The notes: generated by a model from the sequence alone, not told the origin. 64,000 nt of DNA from Lineus longissimus (GCF_910592395.1 NC_088310.1:13523501-13587500), one strand, 5' to 3'; positions 20,501 through 27,433 are shown, numbered from the stretch's first letter. Numbers and translations are program-made.

Positions 20501-22391
20501 ATCCCCTCAACAACTCTATTGCATTCCGGCTGGCCGCAACCCACCAACCTCAGATTTTACTTTTAAACGACAATAACAACAGATTGGGCAAGGAAAGTAT
20601 CGGCGTGCCGCTTGATTCCAACTTTTATGAAAACCCGTTTGATTTTCGTTTCTGCGTTTCGTTTCTGCGTTTCTGTGTTTCTGTTTCGTTTCTGTGTTTC
20701 TTGTTTTACAACTACCCCACTAGAAGCTACCTGGATGAGTCATCGATGAGTTAGGAGTTTTAGCTTAGAAAGACTAGAATTTTGTAAGCCTTCTCCTACG
20801 ATGAGAACCAATTATGCAATTATGTTCAGTGACTGATCACATGCACTCACCATCAGCGTTCTTAAAGGCAGCAGCATTGTCCTTTACAAAAAGGTTGAAT
20901 GGGGTGGGCAGTGTGGCCGTCACACTGACTTTGGATTTTTTGGCAGTTTTGCTCAGTTGCTCACCACTGAGATGCCGCGTGTTGTTGGAAATATGATTCT
21001 GAATTGAAGATATGATATACATTATTCACAATCACAATGTACATGCACATGTCTTACTACGGGCTAAAATGAACACTTCCATTCAGACAAAAACTCTTGG
21101 AAATGAATGATAGTACATGTTGTCTCTCTATGTCCAACACAAAATGAACTTTACCAGTTGAATTGAACTATGATTATGATAGAAACAAAGTTTTGATATT
21201 TGATTGATTATTACAGATTAACAGAAGATGAAGAAAAGATAACTGGAACGTTTTGAATATTTTAGCTCAATGTATCGTACTGCTGTACAGAATGGTCCTC
21301 ATCAGTGACCAAGCAATTGAAACACGCCATGCATTGGATGTTTTATAAGACTCACTTTTAATTTGATTTGGTCCAATAATCACTTTGGTGCCAGATATTT
21401 CCTTGATTTTGATCAGGTCATGTAAAGGTGGTGTAACGCTTTAGCAGGGAATAACATTGCTATGCATGGAGTGCACAGAGAGAAAAAGCAACAACATTTG
21501 CCTTGACTGATTCCAATGTCAATCCAACAGCATCTGCCAAGGACTGCATTGCTGCAGTGTCAGCATCCCTATTCCGCAGCCCCTTCCCTATCGCCTCGCT
21601 CAGAGCCTTCTTCTGCAGATCAGTAAATGTAGTTCTTGCACGCTTCGTCGTCTTGGCTTTCGTGGTAGCGGTCCTGGTATTGGATGTGGTCTGAAAGTAA
21701 TAACGACAACGGGTATAGTTGAGTGTATAGTTGAGGCGGTTTAGGGATAAGTATTTTTAGGGGTGGGAACTTCGATCCTGTGATCTAGACCTCAAGAATT
21801 TGTAGTCTTTATTCATTCTTAGTACTGTTTGCATGCTTGGCAATGTTTATTCAGAAGTACTTAGTAGATCGAGGGGCTTTTTGTCTGGGCCACAGTCATG
21901 CATGCCGATCAACCGTCGTATATCCATACTTCTAAATGAGAAAGAAATGAGAAGACGTCTACGTCTGGTGGTGGCTCGTCCTGGTGCTGCTCGGCAATAT
22001 ACTCGTCGACCGCCATCTGTAGCTCTGCTTCACTTGACATGCCCTGGTCTAGGTCTACGTCTGGTGGTGGCTCGTCGTCTTCCAGTACTTCTTGATGATC
22101 TTCAGCCCATTCGTTCATGATGACCTGTAACGTGGAAGTGTTTTGCAGTGACAATCGTGTGCTCTCGCCCTGGGGCTCCCCAACACTAAGGCGGCTGTAA
22201 CTTCTTGCCTGACACCGTTGGCACCTCCAGCTGATCACATTCCCCAGCTTGACAGCGGCACGGTACTCTTTCTGGCTGATACCCGTGTTGCAGATTCGGT
22301 GTTGCCACTGGTCACATCCTTCGCACTGGAGGCCATGTTGTCGTCTCTTCACTTGCTTGCGACAGGAGATGTAGGGATCCTCTTCTGTCAT
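8594..22391 (-). CDS. Multi-exon gene with PHD-like, homeodomain-like and HMG-box-like modules, interrupted by a Ty3 element
   Basis: Exon calls on the minus strand, from splice words plus phase: 22391 to about 21958; 21690-21502; 20998-20851; then uncertain exons at about 19374-19270 and 19008-18892; then a consistent run 18177-18018, 17746-17627, 17313-17281, 17003-16888, 16552-16474, 16101-16037, 15557-15513, and an exon from 15262 continued at 8615-8594. From 18177 downward every junction keeps one open frame. Early exons encode chromatin or DNA-binding folds; later exons are Ser/Thr/Pro-rich, then acidic (DPSIDVLESDSLPDL), then Lys/Arg-rich, so a nuclear regulatory protein is inferred. 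The middle (19.4-18.2 kb) does not join cleanly in my reading. The last exon is split by the retrotransposon, so this allele is probably damaged at its C-terminus. Confidence 0.6.
8620..9392 (+). repeat. 5' LTR of the Ty3 element
   Basis: Begins TGTGACGG and ends GGTAACA; 773 bp. It contains two copies of an 89-bp segment at 8773-8861 and 9288-9376. The first is followed by GTAAGT (donor-like), the second preceded by a pyrimidine-rich tract and TTGTAG (acceptor-like). Confidence 0.93.
9397..9413 (+). other. Primer binding site, tRNA-Pro-like
   Basis: TGGGGGCTCAGCCGGGA begins four bases after the LTR. TGG matches the tRNA CCA end, and TGGGGGCTC...CCGGGA closely resembles the tRNA-Pro primer site known from murine gammaretroviruses. 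Confidence 0.7.
9457..13566 (+). CDS. Gag-pol polyprotein with internal deletion: RT, RNase H, integrase
   Basis: ATG at 9457 opens 1369 codons. Residues 1-150 resemble the N-terminal gag of Mag-like elements (GYSEMDILDGVVRAI at 139-153). The usual remainder of gag, the CCHC knuckle and the D-T/S-G protease are absent; from about 175 the sequence resumes with the post-protease linker. Reverse transcriptase has SVIDQSKAY (D448) and YLDD at 510-513. RNase H has D689, E733 and D760. Integrase has H965/H970, then C1001-P-C1003 (one residue shorter than the usual CxxC), and a DD35E triad D1032, D1091, E1127. The last 40 or so residues are out of frame relative to the family tail, which lies in the next frame. 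Confidence 0.9.
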   Translation: MALEGERTKVLLSLRRKLYSTNSDRLEKAVESCFEENSGLGMEEMLSLYEDEMEKSKETEDHGVKRLTELLEGLTGVTKPGATDPGVISEKMVVAQKVEKPNVVFHTQNFKLSNNIGERSNCLSYLSFLRQVEAGRKRGYSEMDILDGVVRAISSVLSVLEKEQHSALGLVKIGKQNVVVPKGKTLKVRCFTRVGAENSNHQAVFSSEGYNHWDGAIQVPQALVKVQRGASCAVTIPISNFSDHDVVLHRGMTVGRLESVRSLITVVPPRDGEKLMEFGREVHGREVGAQEVSIDSRTDKPDSWDPDVELDETVLNPEQITMVRKMLRDECHAFAKDENDIGCAPSLQLDIKLKDDFPVSQPYRALPPPLYQEVKDYVTDLLNRNWIQKSTSSYSSPMVCVRKKDNTLRLCIDYRAINQKSFVPQIPMPRIQHEIQTLIGNRFFSVIDQSKAYHQGFVKESCRPYTAFSTPWGLYEWSRIPFGVSGAPGCFQNFMEETLVDLHDKCCIPYLDDCLIFSKTFEQHIEDVRSVLKRLKDKGIKVKPKKCMLFRLEVRFLGQLVSEGGYRMDPADIKPVLALREKEPKTVGEVRQLMGLLGYYRKFIPDFSRRARSLYDLLSEVDSGKEQKSKGRQKKQSRKTKGGGQKASRERIEWRDEHRRTLDELIECLTSTPVMAYPDYEKPFVLHTDASGQGLGAILYQRQADDELRVIAYGSRSLSPAEKNYHLHSGKLEFLALKWAVVERFRDFLYYAPHFDVYTDNNPLTYILTSAKLDATRHRWVGELADFNFTLHYKPGINNTDADVLSRQPLDFEVYMQGCTEAAGPEQLGSVGKALTGEGYEAGLGWIEVLSTNPVGIAEEMESVLDLNNVEVIPTQELARTQDKDSETGLLNRWVSSGERPTKEELRTYRGKLRRKLGTRIRSWDRLHLDSDGILRRTCKLPDSRDCAQICLPEEYHQMIYEMLHRDMGHLGPDRVIALAQERFYWPGMGEDITRYIQKRCPCLKDKKPTVTRRAELKPIETTQPFELVAIDYVHLERSKGGYEYMLVLVDHFTRFVQVYPTKNKSGRTAADKIFNDFIPRFGFPGKLHHDQGREFENHLFHQLQKRCGIGRSRTTPYHPAGNGTCERMNRTILGMLRTLSEQHKKDWKSHVDKLVHAYNCTKNDSTGFSPFRLLFGRSPRLPVDLVFGCNQDEGLDTVDKWTGQLKEAYDMARENIGKSKEKGKKNYDKHLRSTILKEGDRVLVRNLSERGGPGKIRSYWEKDIHIVTKRVSPNAPVYEVKPEKGMSRTRILHRNLLLQCDELPFEGPPIRRLRNGETDDDQRCIRSLMNWIATLRVLMRDWYQDFEVRRQLQKHGTKNLHRLTMART
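13428..13919 (+). pseudogene. C-terminal tail of Ty3 pol, in a different frame
   Basis: This frame, open around 13428 and ending TAG at 13919, encodes an acidic Ser/Glu-rich stretch, then RPRRQVRPPQTLTYNTLG, which resembles the tail found after the integrase of Mag-like polyproteins, then a Pro/Met/Tyr-rich end. A one-base shift near 13410-13430 separates it from pol. It has no convincing start of its own. Confidence 0.6.
13920..14424 (+). other. 3' untranslated region of the Ty3 element
   Basis: No coding signal. Two acceptor-like TTTTCAGG words occur at about 14042 and 14075. Confidence 0.5.
14425..14436 (+). other. Polypurine tract of the Ty3 element
   Basis: ACGGGGGGAGAA abuts the 3' LTR, in the position where plus-strand DNA synthesis is primed. 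Confidence 0.8.
14437..15209 (+). repeat. 3' LTR of the Ty3 element
   Basis: Same length and borders as the 5' LTR, with the same internal 89-bp duplication. It is followed directly by the TTTG target duplication and then by host exon sequence. Confidence 0.93.
15210..15262 (-). pseudogene. 5' half of a coding exon split by the Ty3 insertion
   Basis: After CTAATTTTAG the exon opens with NSVVNRVTSKKQRIASA and runs straight into the retrotransposon LTR at 15209. The remaining 22 nt of the exon are at 8615-8594, ending AAG/GTTAGT. Removing the element and one copy of TTTG gives a 75-nt exon of 25 codons, phase 0 at both ends and rich in Lys. With the element present, reading continues into the LTR and stops after about 30 codons. 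Confidence 0.75.
15513..18177 (-). CDS. Downstream exon chain (seven exons) of the same gene
   Basis: Exons 18177-18018 (160 nt), 17746-17627 (120), 17313-17281 (33), 17003-16888 (116), 16552-16474 (79), 16101-16037 (65) and 15557-15513 (45) have AG/GT borders and phases 0-1-1-1-0-1-0-0 that keep a single frame. The first encodes GIDGYFLGIDQVTDTKKVHY, a compact mixed region; the second is charged and helix-like; the rest are Ser/Pro/Gly-rich, then acidic, then SKKRRKTK, a nuclear-localisation-like cluster. No family is recognised. The consistent phase over seven small exons is the main reason to accept a real gene. Confidence 0.65.
16190..16350 (-). repeat. Possible tRNA-derived SINE fragment
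   Basis: Read on the minus strand, the stretch has two B-box-like words (GAGTTCGAGG and GGTTCGGACC) in a sequence of about 150 bp. A piece, GGCCAGCACTT-ACAGA, recurs near 16760. No cloverleaf could be drawn, so this is a repeat, not a tRNA gene. Confidence 0.25.
18892..19374 (-). CDS. Tentative middle exons of the same gene
   Basis: Two acceptor/donor-bounded open pieces fit each other: 19374 to about 19270 (CAATTCAG ... CATA/GTATGT, encoding a stretch that contains VGVIVDTCDLPDEEGPFH) and about 19008-18892 (TTTTCAG ... GCAGG/GTATTA, encoding STSTGELRSFSKAYTNFTH and a hydrophobic stretch). The join phase 1 to phase 1 works. The entry from the HMG-like exon and the exit to the exon at 18177 do not, so at least one more exon, or a defect, lies between. 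A further open stretch at about 18430-18367 could be that exon. Confidence 0.35.
19550..20725. mobile_element. Non-autonomous hAT-like DNA transposon in an intron
   Basis: CACTAGAA at 19550-19557 and 20718-20725 is an 8-bp target duplication. The enclosed 1160 bp starts TGGGTAGTTGTAAAACAAG and ends in the inverse (CTTGTTTTACAACTACCC). The terminal inverted repeats extend about 75 bp and are built from GAAACACAGAAACGAAAC reiterations. No transposase is encoded. An 8-bp duplication suggests the hAT (or P) superfamily. A 144-bp palindrome sits inside. Confidence 0.85.
19910..20053. repeat. 144-bp near-perfect palindrome nested in the hAT-like element
   Basis: GGAATGTACAA at 19910 pairs with TTGTACATTCC ending at 20053. 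Inside, CTATTCGAAGG-CTATTTTCTATTTAC pairs with GTAAATAGAAAATAG-CCTTCGAATAG, leaving a loop of about 40 bp. Confidence 0.8.
20851..20998 (-). CDS. Exon with basic linker and start of an HMG-box-like domain
   Basis: After CAATTCAG the exon encodes NHISNNTRHLSG, a Lys/Ser-rich linker and TLPTPFNLFVKDNAAAFKNA, ending at GATG/GTGAGT in phase 1. PTPFNLFVK resembles the first helix of HMG boxes and YABBY-like domains (P-x-x-Y/F-N-x-F-V/I-K). Continuing in phase into the next acceptor at 19374 gives QLDFVTYGAKWQEAK, which looks like the second and third HMG helices but meets a stop soon after; the other frame there is open and longer. Either the exon ends early or the copy is damaged. Confidence 0.5.
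21502..21690 (-). CDS. Homeodomain-like helix-turn-helix exon with a GC donor
   Basis: A TTTCAG acceptor precedes 63 complete codons. After a Thr/Lys-rich arm comes KRARTTFTDLQKKALSEAIG, matching the N-terminal arm and first helix of homeodomains, then SLADAVGLTLESVK, a second and third helix pattern. The exon ends CAAG/GCAAAT, which fits the minor GC-AG intron class; phase 0 then continues into NHISNNTRH in the next exon, completing the recognition-helix region. The usual WFxNRR signature is absent, so this is a divergent, homeodomain-like fold. Confidence 0.6.
21909..22391 (-). CDS. First exon: PHD-like zinc finger
   Basis: The open frame starts MTEEDPYISC. Residues 10-60 form a PHD-like pattern: C10, C23-x2-C26, H31-x2-C34 and C57-x2-C60. 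The first Cys pair seems to have only one Cys, unlike the usual C4HC3 layout. Downstream are two copies of an acidic DEPPPDVD motif. The coding exon probably ends near 21958 at a weak donor (CCAGAC/GTAGAC), in phase with the next exon; the frame itself runs to a stop at 21909. The ATG lies about 90 bp below a TATA box. Similar fingers occur at the N-terminus of many invertebrate proteins, some linked to MULE/FLYWCH transposases (recalled, not searched). Confidence 0.6.
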   Translation of the reverse strand: MTEEDPYISCRKQVKRRQHGLQCEGCDQWQHRICNTGISQKEYRAAVKLGNVISWRCQRCQARSYSRLSVGEPQGESTRLSLQNTSTLQVIMNEWAEDHQEVLEDDEPPPDVDLDQGMSSEAELQMAVDEYIAEQHQDEPPPDVDVFSFLSHLEVWIYDG

Positions 22392-22477
22392 AGTAAGGTG
22401 TTGATGAAAGTAGCGTCGAGTTGTAGCAGCAATGAAGTCTTGGAATAAACTGATGAAGATCTTGAGAATTCTGGGGG

Positions 22478-22486
22478 TTTATATAG
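22478..22486 (-). promoter_or_regulatory. TATA box of the minus-strand PHD gene
   Basis: CTATATAAA on the minus strand lies about 90 bp upstream of the ATG at 22391. That leaves room for a TSS about 30 bp downstream and a short 5' UTR. Spacing and match to consensus are good. Confidence 0.55.
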
Positions 22487-22578
22487 TCATCGTGACGAGA
22501 TGATAAAATGAACAGTACTCATTCTTGAATTAGGTCCCGTCTGTAATTAGTAATCGTTCCTTTATTGTTAATCGAAAT

Positions 22579-22815
22579 ATCAAAGAGACAGTGAATTCGC
22601 ATCACCTTTGGCATGTGATTAGTGTTCGCAATTAGCTCTAATTAGCCGCAAGATCAAAGAGACAGTGAATTCGCATCACCTTTGGCATGTGATTAGTGTT
22701 CGCAATTAGCTCTAATTAGCCGCAATATCAAGGAGACAGTGAATTCGCATCACCTTTGGCATGAGATTACTGTTCACAATGAGCTCAGTCACAAGATTAA
22801 AGAGACAGTGCGATC
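22579..22815. repeat. 74-bp tandem repeat, about 3.2 copies, upstream of the TATA box
   Basis: Units starting ATCAAAGAGACAGTGAATTC begin at 22579, 22653 and 22727, with a partial fourth near 22796. The first two are nearly identical, the third diverges at its end. Each carries TTCGCATCACCTTTGGCATG. The position 100-340 bp upstream of a promoter makes a regulatory array possible. Confidence 0.8.
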
Positions 22816-24095
22816 CCTCTCCACTCTATATGTATTTGGTCAGATGTAAAATTATTGAACAAAATAGATGTCTAGAAGTTAAAGGTAAAAGGAACCTCAG
22901 CAAATATCACGAAAAGTAGCCTTGATTAATTCCCCTTGCTTAATTAATGATCTTATATTTTTCTGTGTGATCACGGACCTGAATAAAGTTCGATGGTGTA
23001 GACCTACATTAGCCCTACATATAGAGAATAATGTAGAGAAGATTAATCTATACTACAAGCCTATCGGCGTCTGATTCACAATGTGGTTTGTGAGGAGTGT
23101 CATAGTCGTCAACAGTGTAGCTTACGTATTTCGAAGACCAGTGGAATTGGCGGCGTCAAATTATTAGTGAAATTTATAATTTACAATACAAATTACAAAT
23201 CGTTTATTGAAACCGTGTAAAAAGTTACATTTTACATAAGATGAAAGTACAATGACCATAAGTGCAGTGTGGACACATTCGGTAAGAAGAAAGAGTGGGA
23301 GAAGATTGGTGATCATAAATAGGTATGTAGTATTCAGCAGTGTTGACCTACAAAGTTCTAATATATATAGTAATCAGCTATACAGTCTTTCTTATCTGGT
23401 AAGCAAAAGGAAGTAAAATTGTCGTGGGGGGCATGGCGATTGTATTGGCTATGGCAGTTTACGGCACACGATTTGATGGAGAGTTTCATGCATTCATGTA
23501 AGTGTAGGACTGCAGCGTTATGCCAGCTATGAAAAGTTCGAAATGTGGCAACTATTTGAAACAATCGGCATCTATCACAGGTAGTCTATGATGTTTGTGA
23601 ATTTATGATCATAACAATTTATTGCAATTAATGACTAAAATCCTTGTGGATGATGTTTAGGATGACCCATTTTCAACTAGCAGAGAATGAAGCAGCCAGC
23701 AAAAGAATGAATACCCTAATGGCTGCAGATGACTGGAGACCAGGACCATTTATTCAGCCATAAGGTTGTTTCCTGTCAAGAATTGACAAGTTGTCAAGAA
23801 TTGACAAGTTGAGAATGTGTCAACCATTCAAAACACCAAGACGAAATTTACTAGCAAACTCTACCATGAGGCTTGGCCAACCTATTCCAAAGATATGAAT
23901 GAACAGCCTGAGGACAACGTCACAACCTGGGTTTGAGACCAAATGCAGGGACACTTATCTTCTATATTCATCAACATGCCTGACAGTTGGTGCCATCTAG
24001 CGCAAAGCATGATGAACTAAATAACTGGTGTGACATTGTTGTGGATTTGGTGGTGTGCAGCTGGAGGAATGGACAATGTCACAACCAGGGTTCCT
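22816..24095. other. Intergenic; short repeats only
   Basis: No gene is supported. TCAAGAATTGACAAGTTG is present twice in tandem at about 23778-23813. A segment of about 65 bp ending TAACTGGTGTGACATTG (near 23970-24036) recurs in diverged form at about 24360-24427. Confidence 0.4.
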
Positions 24096-24745
24096 ACATT
24101 ATATACAGTGGAACCTCCGTTAGTAGACACCTCTCTATTAAAGACAACCTTTCCAATAAGGACACTAGTTTTGGTCCCAAATTGGTTGTTTCCATTCAAT
24201 TTTGACTTCTCTAATCAGTCTTTGGGTGTTCCGAATGCTTGACACATTTCGAACATGTTTTGGTTGGAAACAACCCTACAGTCTTACACTTATGGCTGAA
24301 TGAATGACAGTGCATTTTTGTGTAAGCTCGGTGACGAAATGCTGCGACACTATTCGTCACCAACATGCTTGATGGGTGGTGCCATCTGCACAAAGGACGA
24401 TGAATTAAATAACTGATGTGACATTGGGTGATATGAATAAAGACTAGCAAATGCTTTTACTTCAATTTTGTACAGAAAGGCCTAGTGTAAATGTACATGG
24501 AGTTTTTGATAAAAGCATTTGCTAGTCTTTATTCATATCACCCATTGTCGCTGCATTTGCAGGTGTCCACATCGAGGAGTAGATGATGTCACTACATGTA
24601 CCAGGGTTTGTACTTTCATATACAGTGGACCTACTTCTTGTGGACACCTTTCTATTGAGGACAACCTCTTTTATAAGGACAGTAGTTTTTGGTTCCAAAT
24701 TGGTTGTTTCCATTCAACTCGACTTCTCAGATTAGGACACCTCTC
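24096..24745. repeat. Two copies of an ACAGTGGACC/ACACCTCT repeat
   Basis: Copies at about 24108-24215 and 24618-24745 share TATACAGTGGA-CCT, TGGACACCT-TCTATT, AAGGACA-TAGTTTTGG and CAAATTGGTTGTTTCCATTC. I recall a common invertebrate interspersed repeat of this form. A perfect hairpin lies between them. Confidence 0.6.
24426..24543. repeat. Perfect 34-bp inverted repeat with about 50-bp loop
   Basis: The arm 24426-24459 (GGGTGATATGAATAAAGACT...) is exactly inverted at 24510-24543. Each arm contains AATAAA, one on each strand. Confidence 0.9.
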
Positions 24746-25238
24746 TGTTAAAACAGCACTTTTCAGTCCCTGGGGCATTTCTGGAAATTTCATGCTATAG
24801 AGCAATTGGTTCAGCTAAGTGACAAGAACAGTACTATAAGACGGTTTTAAAAAGTTGAAAATTATTTATTTAAATGACATATGAATGGTTCAGCAGTAAT
24901 TGGCAGTGTGCATTATGTAATGAAATATGATTTACATAATATAACATTTTTGTGACAAATAGTACAGATGATGGATAAATCGATACAGTGGATAGCTGTT
25001 AGAATATGCAATACATGCAATAGCATTTGTTTTTATTGAGATTTTGCGAGAACCAAGTGGTATTTTGACAAGATAATTGAAAGCCAATAACACTACAAGA
25101 ACATGACTTCAGTACATTGACATTGTAGTACCGGTACTTGGTATACTAAAAATATTCAAAGATGGGTATCTTGAGTTAAATGTCAAAGTACAAGATGTAT
25201 GAATGAAGGAGGCACTCGGGTAAGAATCGGGTAACTTT

Positions 25239-27041
25239 GTGGAGTCGGAACATTTTCAGAATGAGGTGTGGATTAAATTAGGTGGTGATAAAGGGGGTAC
25301 ATCCACAAAACTATGCTTTCAGATTGCCAATCTCAAGGAAGGCAATAGCGCTGAAAGAACCCAGATAGTTTCATTTTTTGAAGCCACAGATTATGCCACT
25401 AATCTGTGGCAGATGTTCTCCCTTTATACCACCCAATTTGCCCACCTGGAAAATGTTCAGACTGCACAGGGTGAATTCAAAAACGTCAGAAAATTTGTCG
25501 TTGGTGACTATAAATTCCTATGTAGTATTTTCGGGCACATGGGAGCTAATGCCAAGTTCCCTTGCTTGTTTTGTTTGGTGCCCCTTGCCAACTTGCGTAT
25601 CACTAACGGGTTGACCCATTCCCCAAAAGTTCGTAATGAGGCCACAGGGGAATTTGTGGATAATGATAGCTGTGCCTTCACTCCTCGCACACTAGAGATG
25701 GTCAGGGATGACTTGGCACAGTGTCTGGCAAGACCGGGCGACCCCAAGGTAAATGCAAAGGATCACCACAGCATATATGCTGATGCTCTTTTTCCGGTCC
25801 CAATTGACCAAGTTGCACCCCTTCCTTTGCACATTTACCTTGGGGTTGTTCAAGACTTGTACAAAAAGATGGAACTAACTGCCAAGTCCCTTGACCAAAC
25901 CTCTGGAAATGAAAGTGCTGAGGAGTGTTGGATACAGTTGACAAAGTCTGTGGAACATCAAAAAGATGTTGTGTCTGCTCTACAGGTCCGTGTTCAAAAT
26001 GAAAAGTCTGTTGTGAAGGGATTTAATGAAGTCCAGCAGACAAAGCAGCCTAGAAGAAGGGCAGGTGTAGAGGCCAAATGTGCTGCGACCTTTTGCATAA
26101 TCCACACCAAATCAGCCAAAGTGATGACATCAGCTGAAGAGAGTGGCATTCAGTGGCCCTCTTGTGATGTATGTCAGCAATGGTATCATCAGATTTGCCT
26201 GGGTATTACTGATTCATCAGTTCTTAAGGATGGTGATCCCTACAGTTGTCCCATGTGTCTATCAGATACCAATGGGTTAGACATGTCCACACATCTGGCA
26301 TCTATTATTTCACAGTCTGAGGAGGAACTCGCCACCGCTTCTAATCATTTGGACTTCTTGCAAGCTACCCTATCAGCCAAACGGTCCACCATTCTAGGTG
26401 AGATGGGACCAATTTCTTCCTCCCTGGAATGCAGCCTGAAAAGTATAGGCGTTGACAAGCAAGCCTATCACTCACAATGCTTTGTTGGTAACCATGTCCA
26501 TAAGATGTTGACCATTTCAGCAGAAAGAAATAACCCCAAAATCCTTGTGAGTGCATTTCAGAACCACCCATCTCAACAGGATAAGTTCTATTGCATCCTT
26601 GAGGTTTTGAGTAAAATTCACCCACTGCTTTTCAAGTCTACTTTTCTTACACAGACAGAAATAGAATGTCTGTGCTCCCTTTGCTGGGACTTGGGTTCCC
26701 TTTATCCCCGGCTATTCCCTGACCAAACAGTTACCCCTAAATTGCACATCCTTATCTTTCATGTACCTCAGTTTGCAGTTAAATGGAGGTCAGTAGGCAT
26801 GTTCACAGAGTCAGGATTCGAGTCCATTCACAAACTCATGAATGACAAGTGTCGCCAGTTCTGTCAGATTCGTTGCAAAACACAGAAGGCGTCTTTGATT
26901 TTCAGGGAACACTACATTCGTTCAACCACCTCCAAGGATGACATATCCCCACCTAAGAAAAGAAAGTGTTCTGTTTCTGGGTGTGGTGGCAGGTATGCAA
27001 AGGGATATTGTCAGAAATGCAAAGCCGCCCAACCTAAATAA
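25239..27041 (+). CDS. Transposase-like protein with embedded PHD finger
   Basis: The 600-codon frame lacks an ATG start (GTG at 25239). A TTTTCAG acceptor at 25253-25259 suggests that coding exon sequence begins at 25260, after an upstream exon I could not identify; 5' truncation is the alternative. The order is KLGGDKGGTSTKLCFQIAN (about 13-31), a GDYKFLCSIFG...CLFCL block (about 89-112), a coiled region, a PHD-like finger (about 281-341: C..., CDVCQQWYHQIC, CPMC), then TPKLHILIFHVPQF and ESIHKLMN (about 500-530) and a Cys-rich end (CSVSGC...YCQKC, 577-597). These blocks resemble large invertebrate families that I regard as transposon-derived (recalled, unsearched). The frame is undamaged across 1.8 kb. 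Confidence 0.7.
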   Translation: MESEHFQNEVWIKLGGDKGGTSTKLCFQIANLKEGNSAERTQIVSFFEATDYATNLWQMFSLYTTQFAHLENVQTAQGEFKNVRKFVVGDYKFLCSIFGHMGANAKFPCLFCLVPLANLRITNGLTHSPKVRNEATGEFVDNDSCAFTPRTLEMVRDDLAQCLARPGDPKVNAKDHHSIYADALFPVPIDQVAPLPLHIYLGVVQDLYKKMELTAKSLDQTSGNESAEECWIQLTKSVEHQKDVVSALQVRVQNEKSVVKGFNEVQQTKQPRRRAGVEAKCAATFCIIHTKSAKVMTSAEESGIQWPSCDVCQQWYHQICLGITDSSVLKDGDPYSCPMCLSDTNGLDMSTHLASIISQSEEELATASNHLDFLQATLSAKRSTILGEMGPISSSLECSLKSIGVDKQAYHSQCFVGNHVHKMLTISAERNNPKILVSAFQNHPSQQDKFYCILEVLSKIHPLLFKSTFLTQTEIECLCSLCWDLGSLYPRLFPDQTVTPKLHILIFHVPQFAVKWRSVGMFTESGFESIHKLMNDKCRQFCQIRCKTQKASLIFREHYIRSTTSKDDISPPKKRKCSVSGCGGRYAKGYCQKCKAAQPK

Positions 27042-27073
27042 GGATGGGTTTTGCAACGAATCTGATAATTACA

Positions 27074-27433
27074 GGGAGCTTAGGGACAGTAGCAAAAATG
27101 AAACACGTCAATAAAAAATGAAATTTTTCGTTTGGGGGGGGAGGGGGTCAAAGGGTCATTTCGTTTCTCTGAAAATTTTTTGGACACATTAAAAAAATCA
27201 ACTTCTGACTGCCTAGTCTTGATGGGCATGGATCTAAAAGTCTACTGACTCCTAGTCATGATGGGGATGGGTCTAAATAGTGATTGTTTGCCTTACTCCC
27301 TGTGTTAATTATGTGTGAATATGAACGTCAAAATTCACCCAGAATTTAGTTTCTCAGAGAGGGGGGGGGGGGGGCTGGAGAGAAACTAAACAAGTTAGTT
27401 TCTTTTTGATGTACATATTTTTGCTACGCTCCC
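27074..27433. mobile_element. MITE-like element with imperfect inverted ends
   Basis: GGGAGC...GTAGCAAAAAT at 27074-27099 is inverted at 27415-27433 as ATTTTTGCTACGCTCCC. The left arm has a 9-bp insertion. Inside are a G-run and AAACTAA/AGTTTCT words. No clear target duplication was found. Confidence 0.5.

Noticed and set aside
22579-22815. CRISPR-like array
   Set aside because: Units are contiguous 74-bp tandem copies without unique spacers, in animal DNA.
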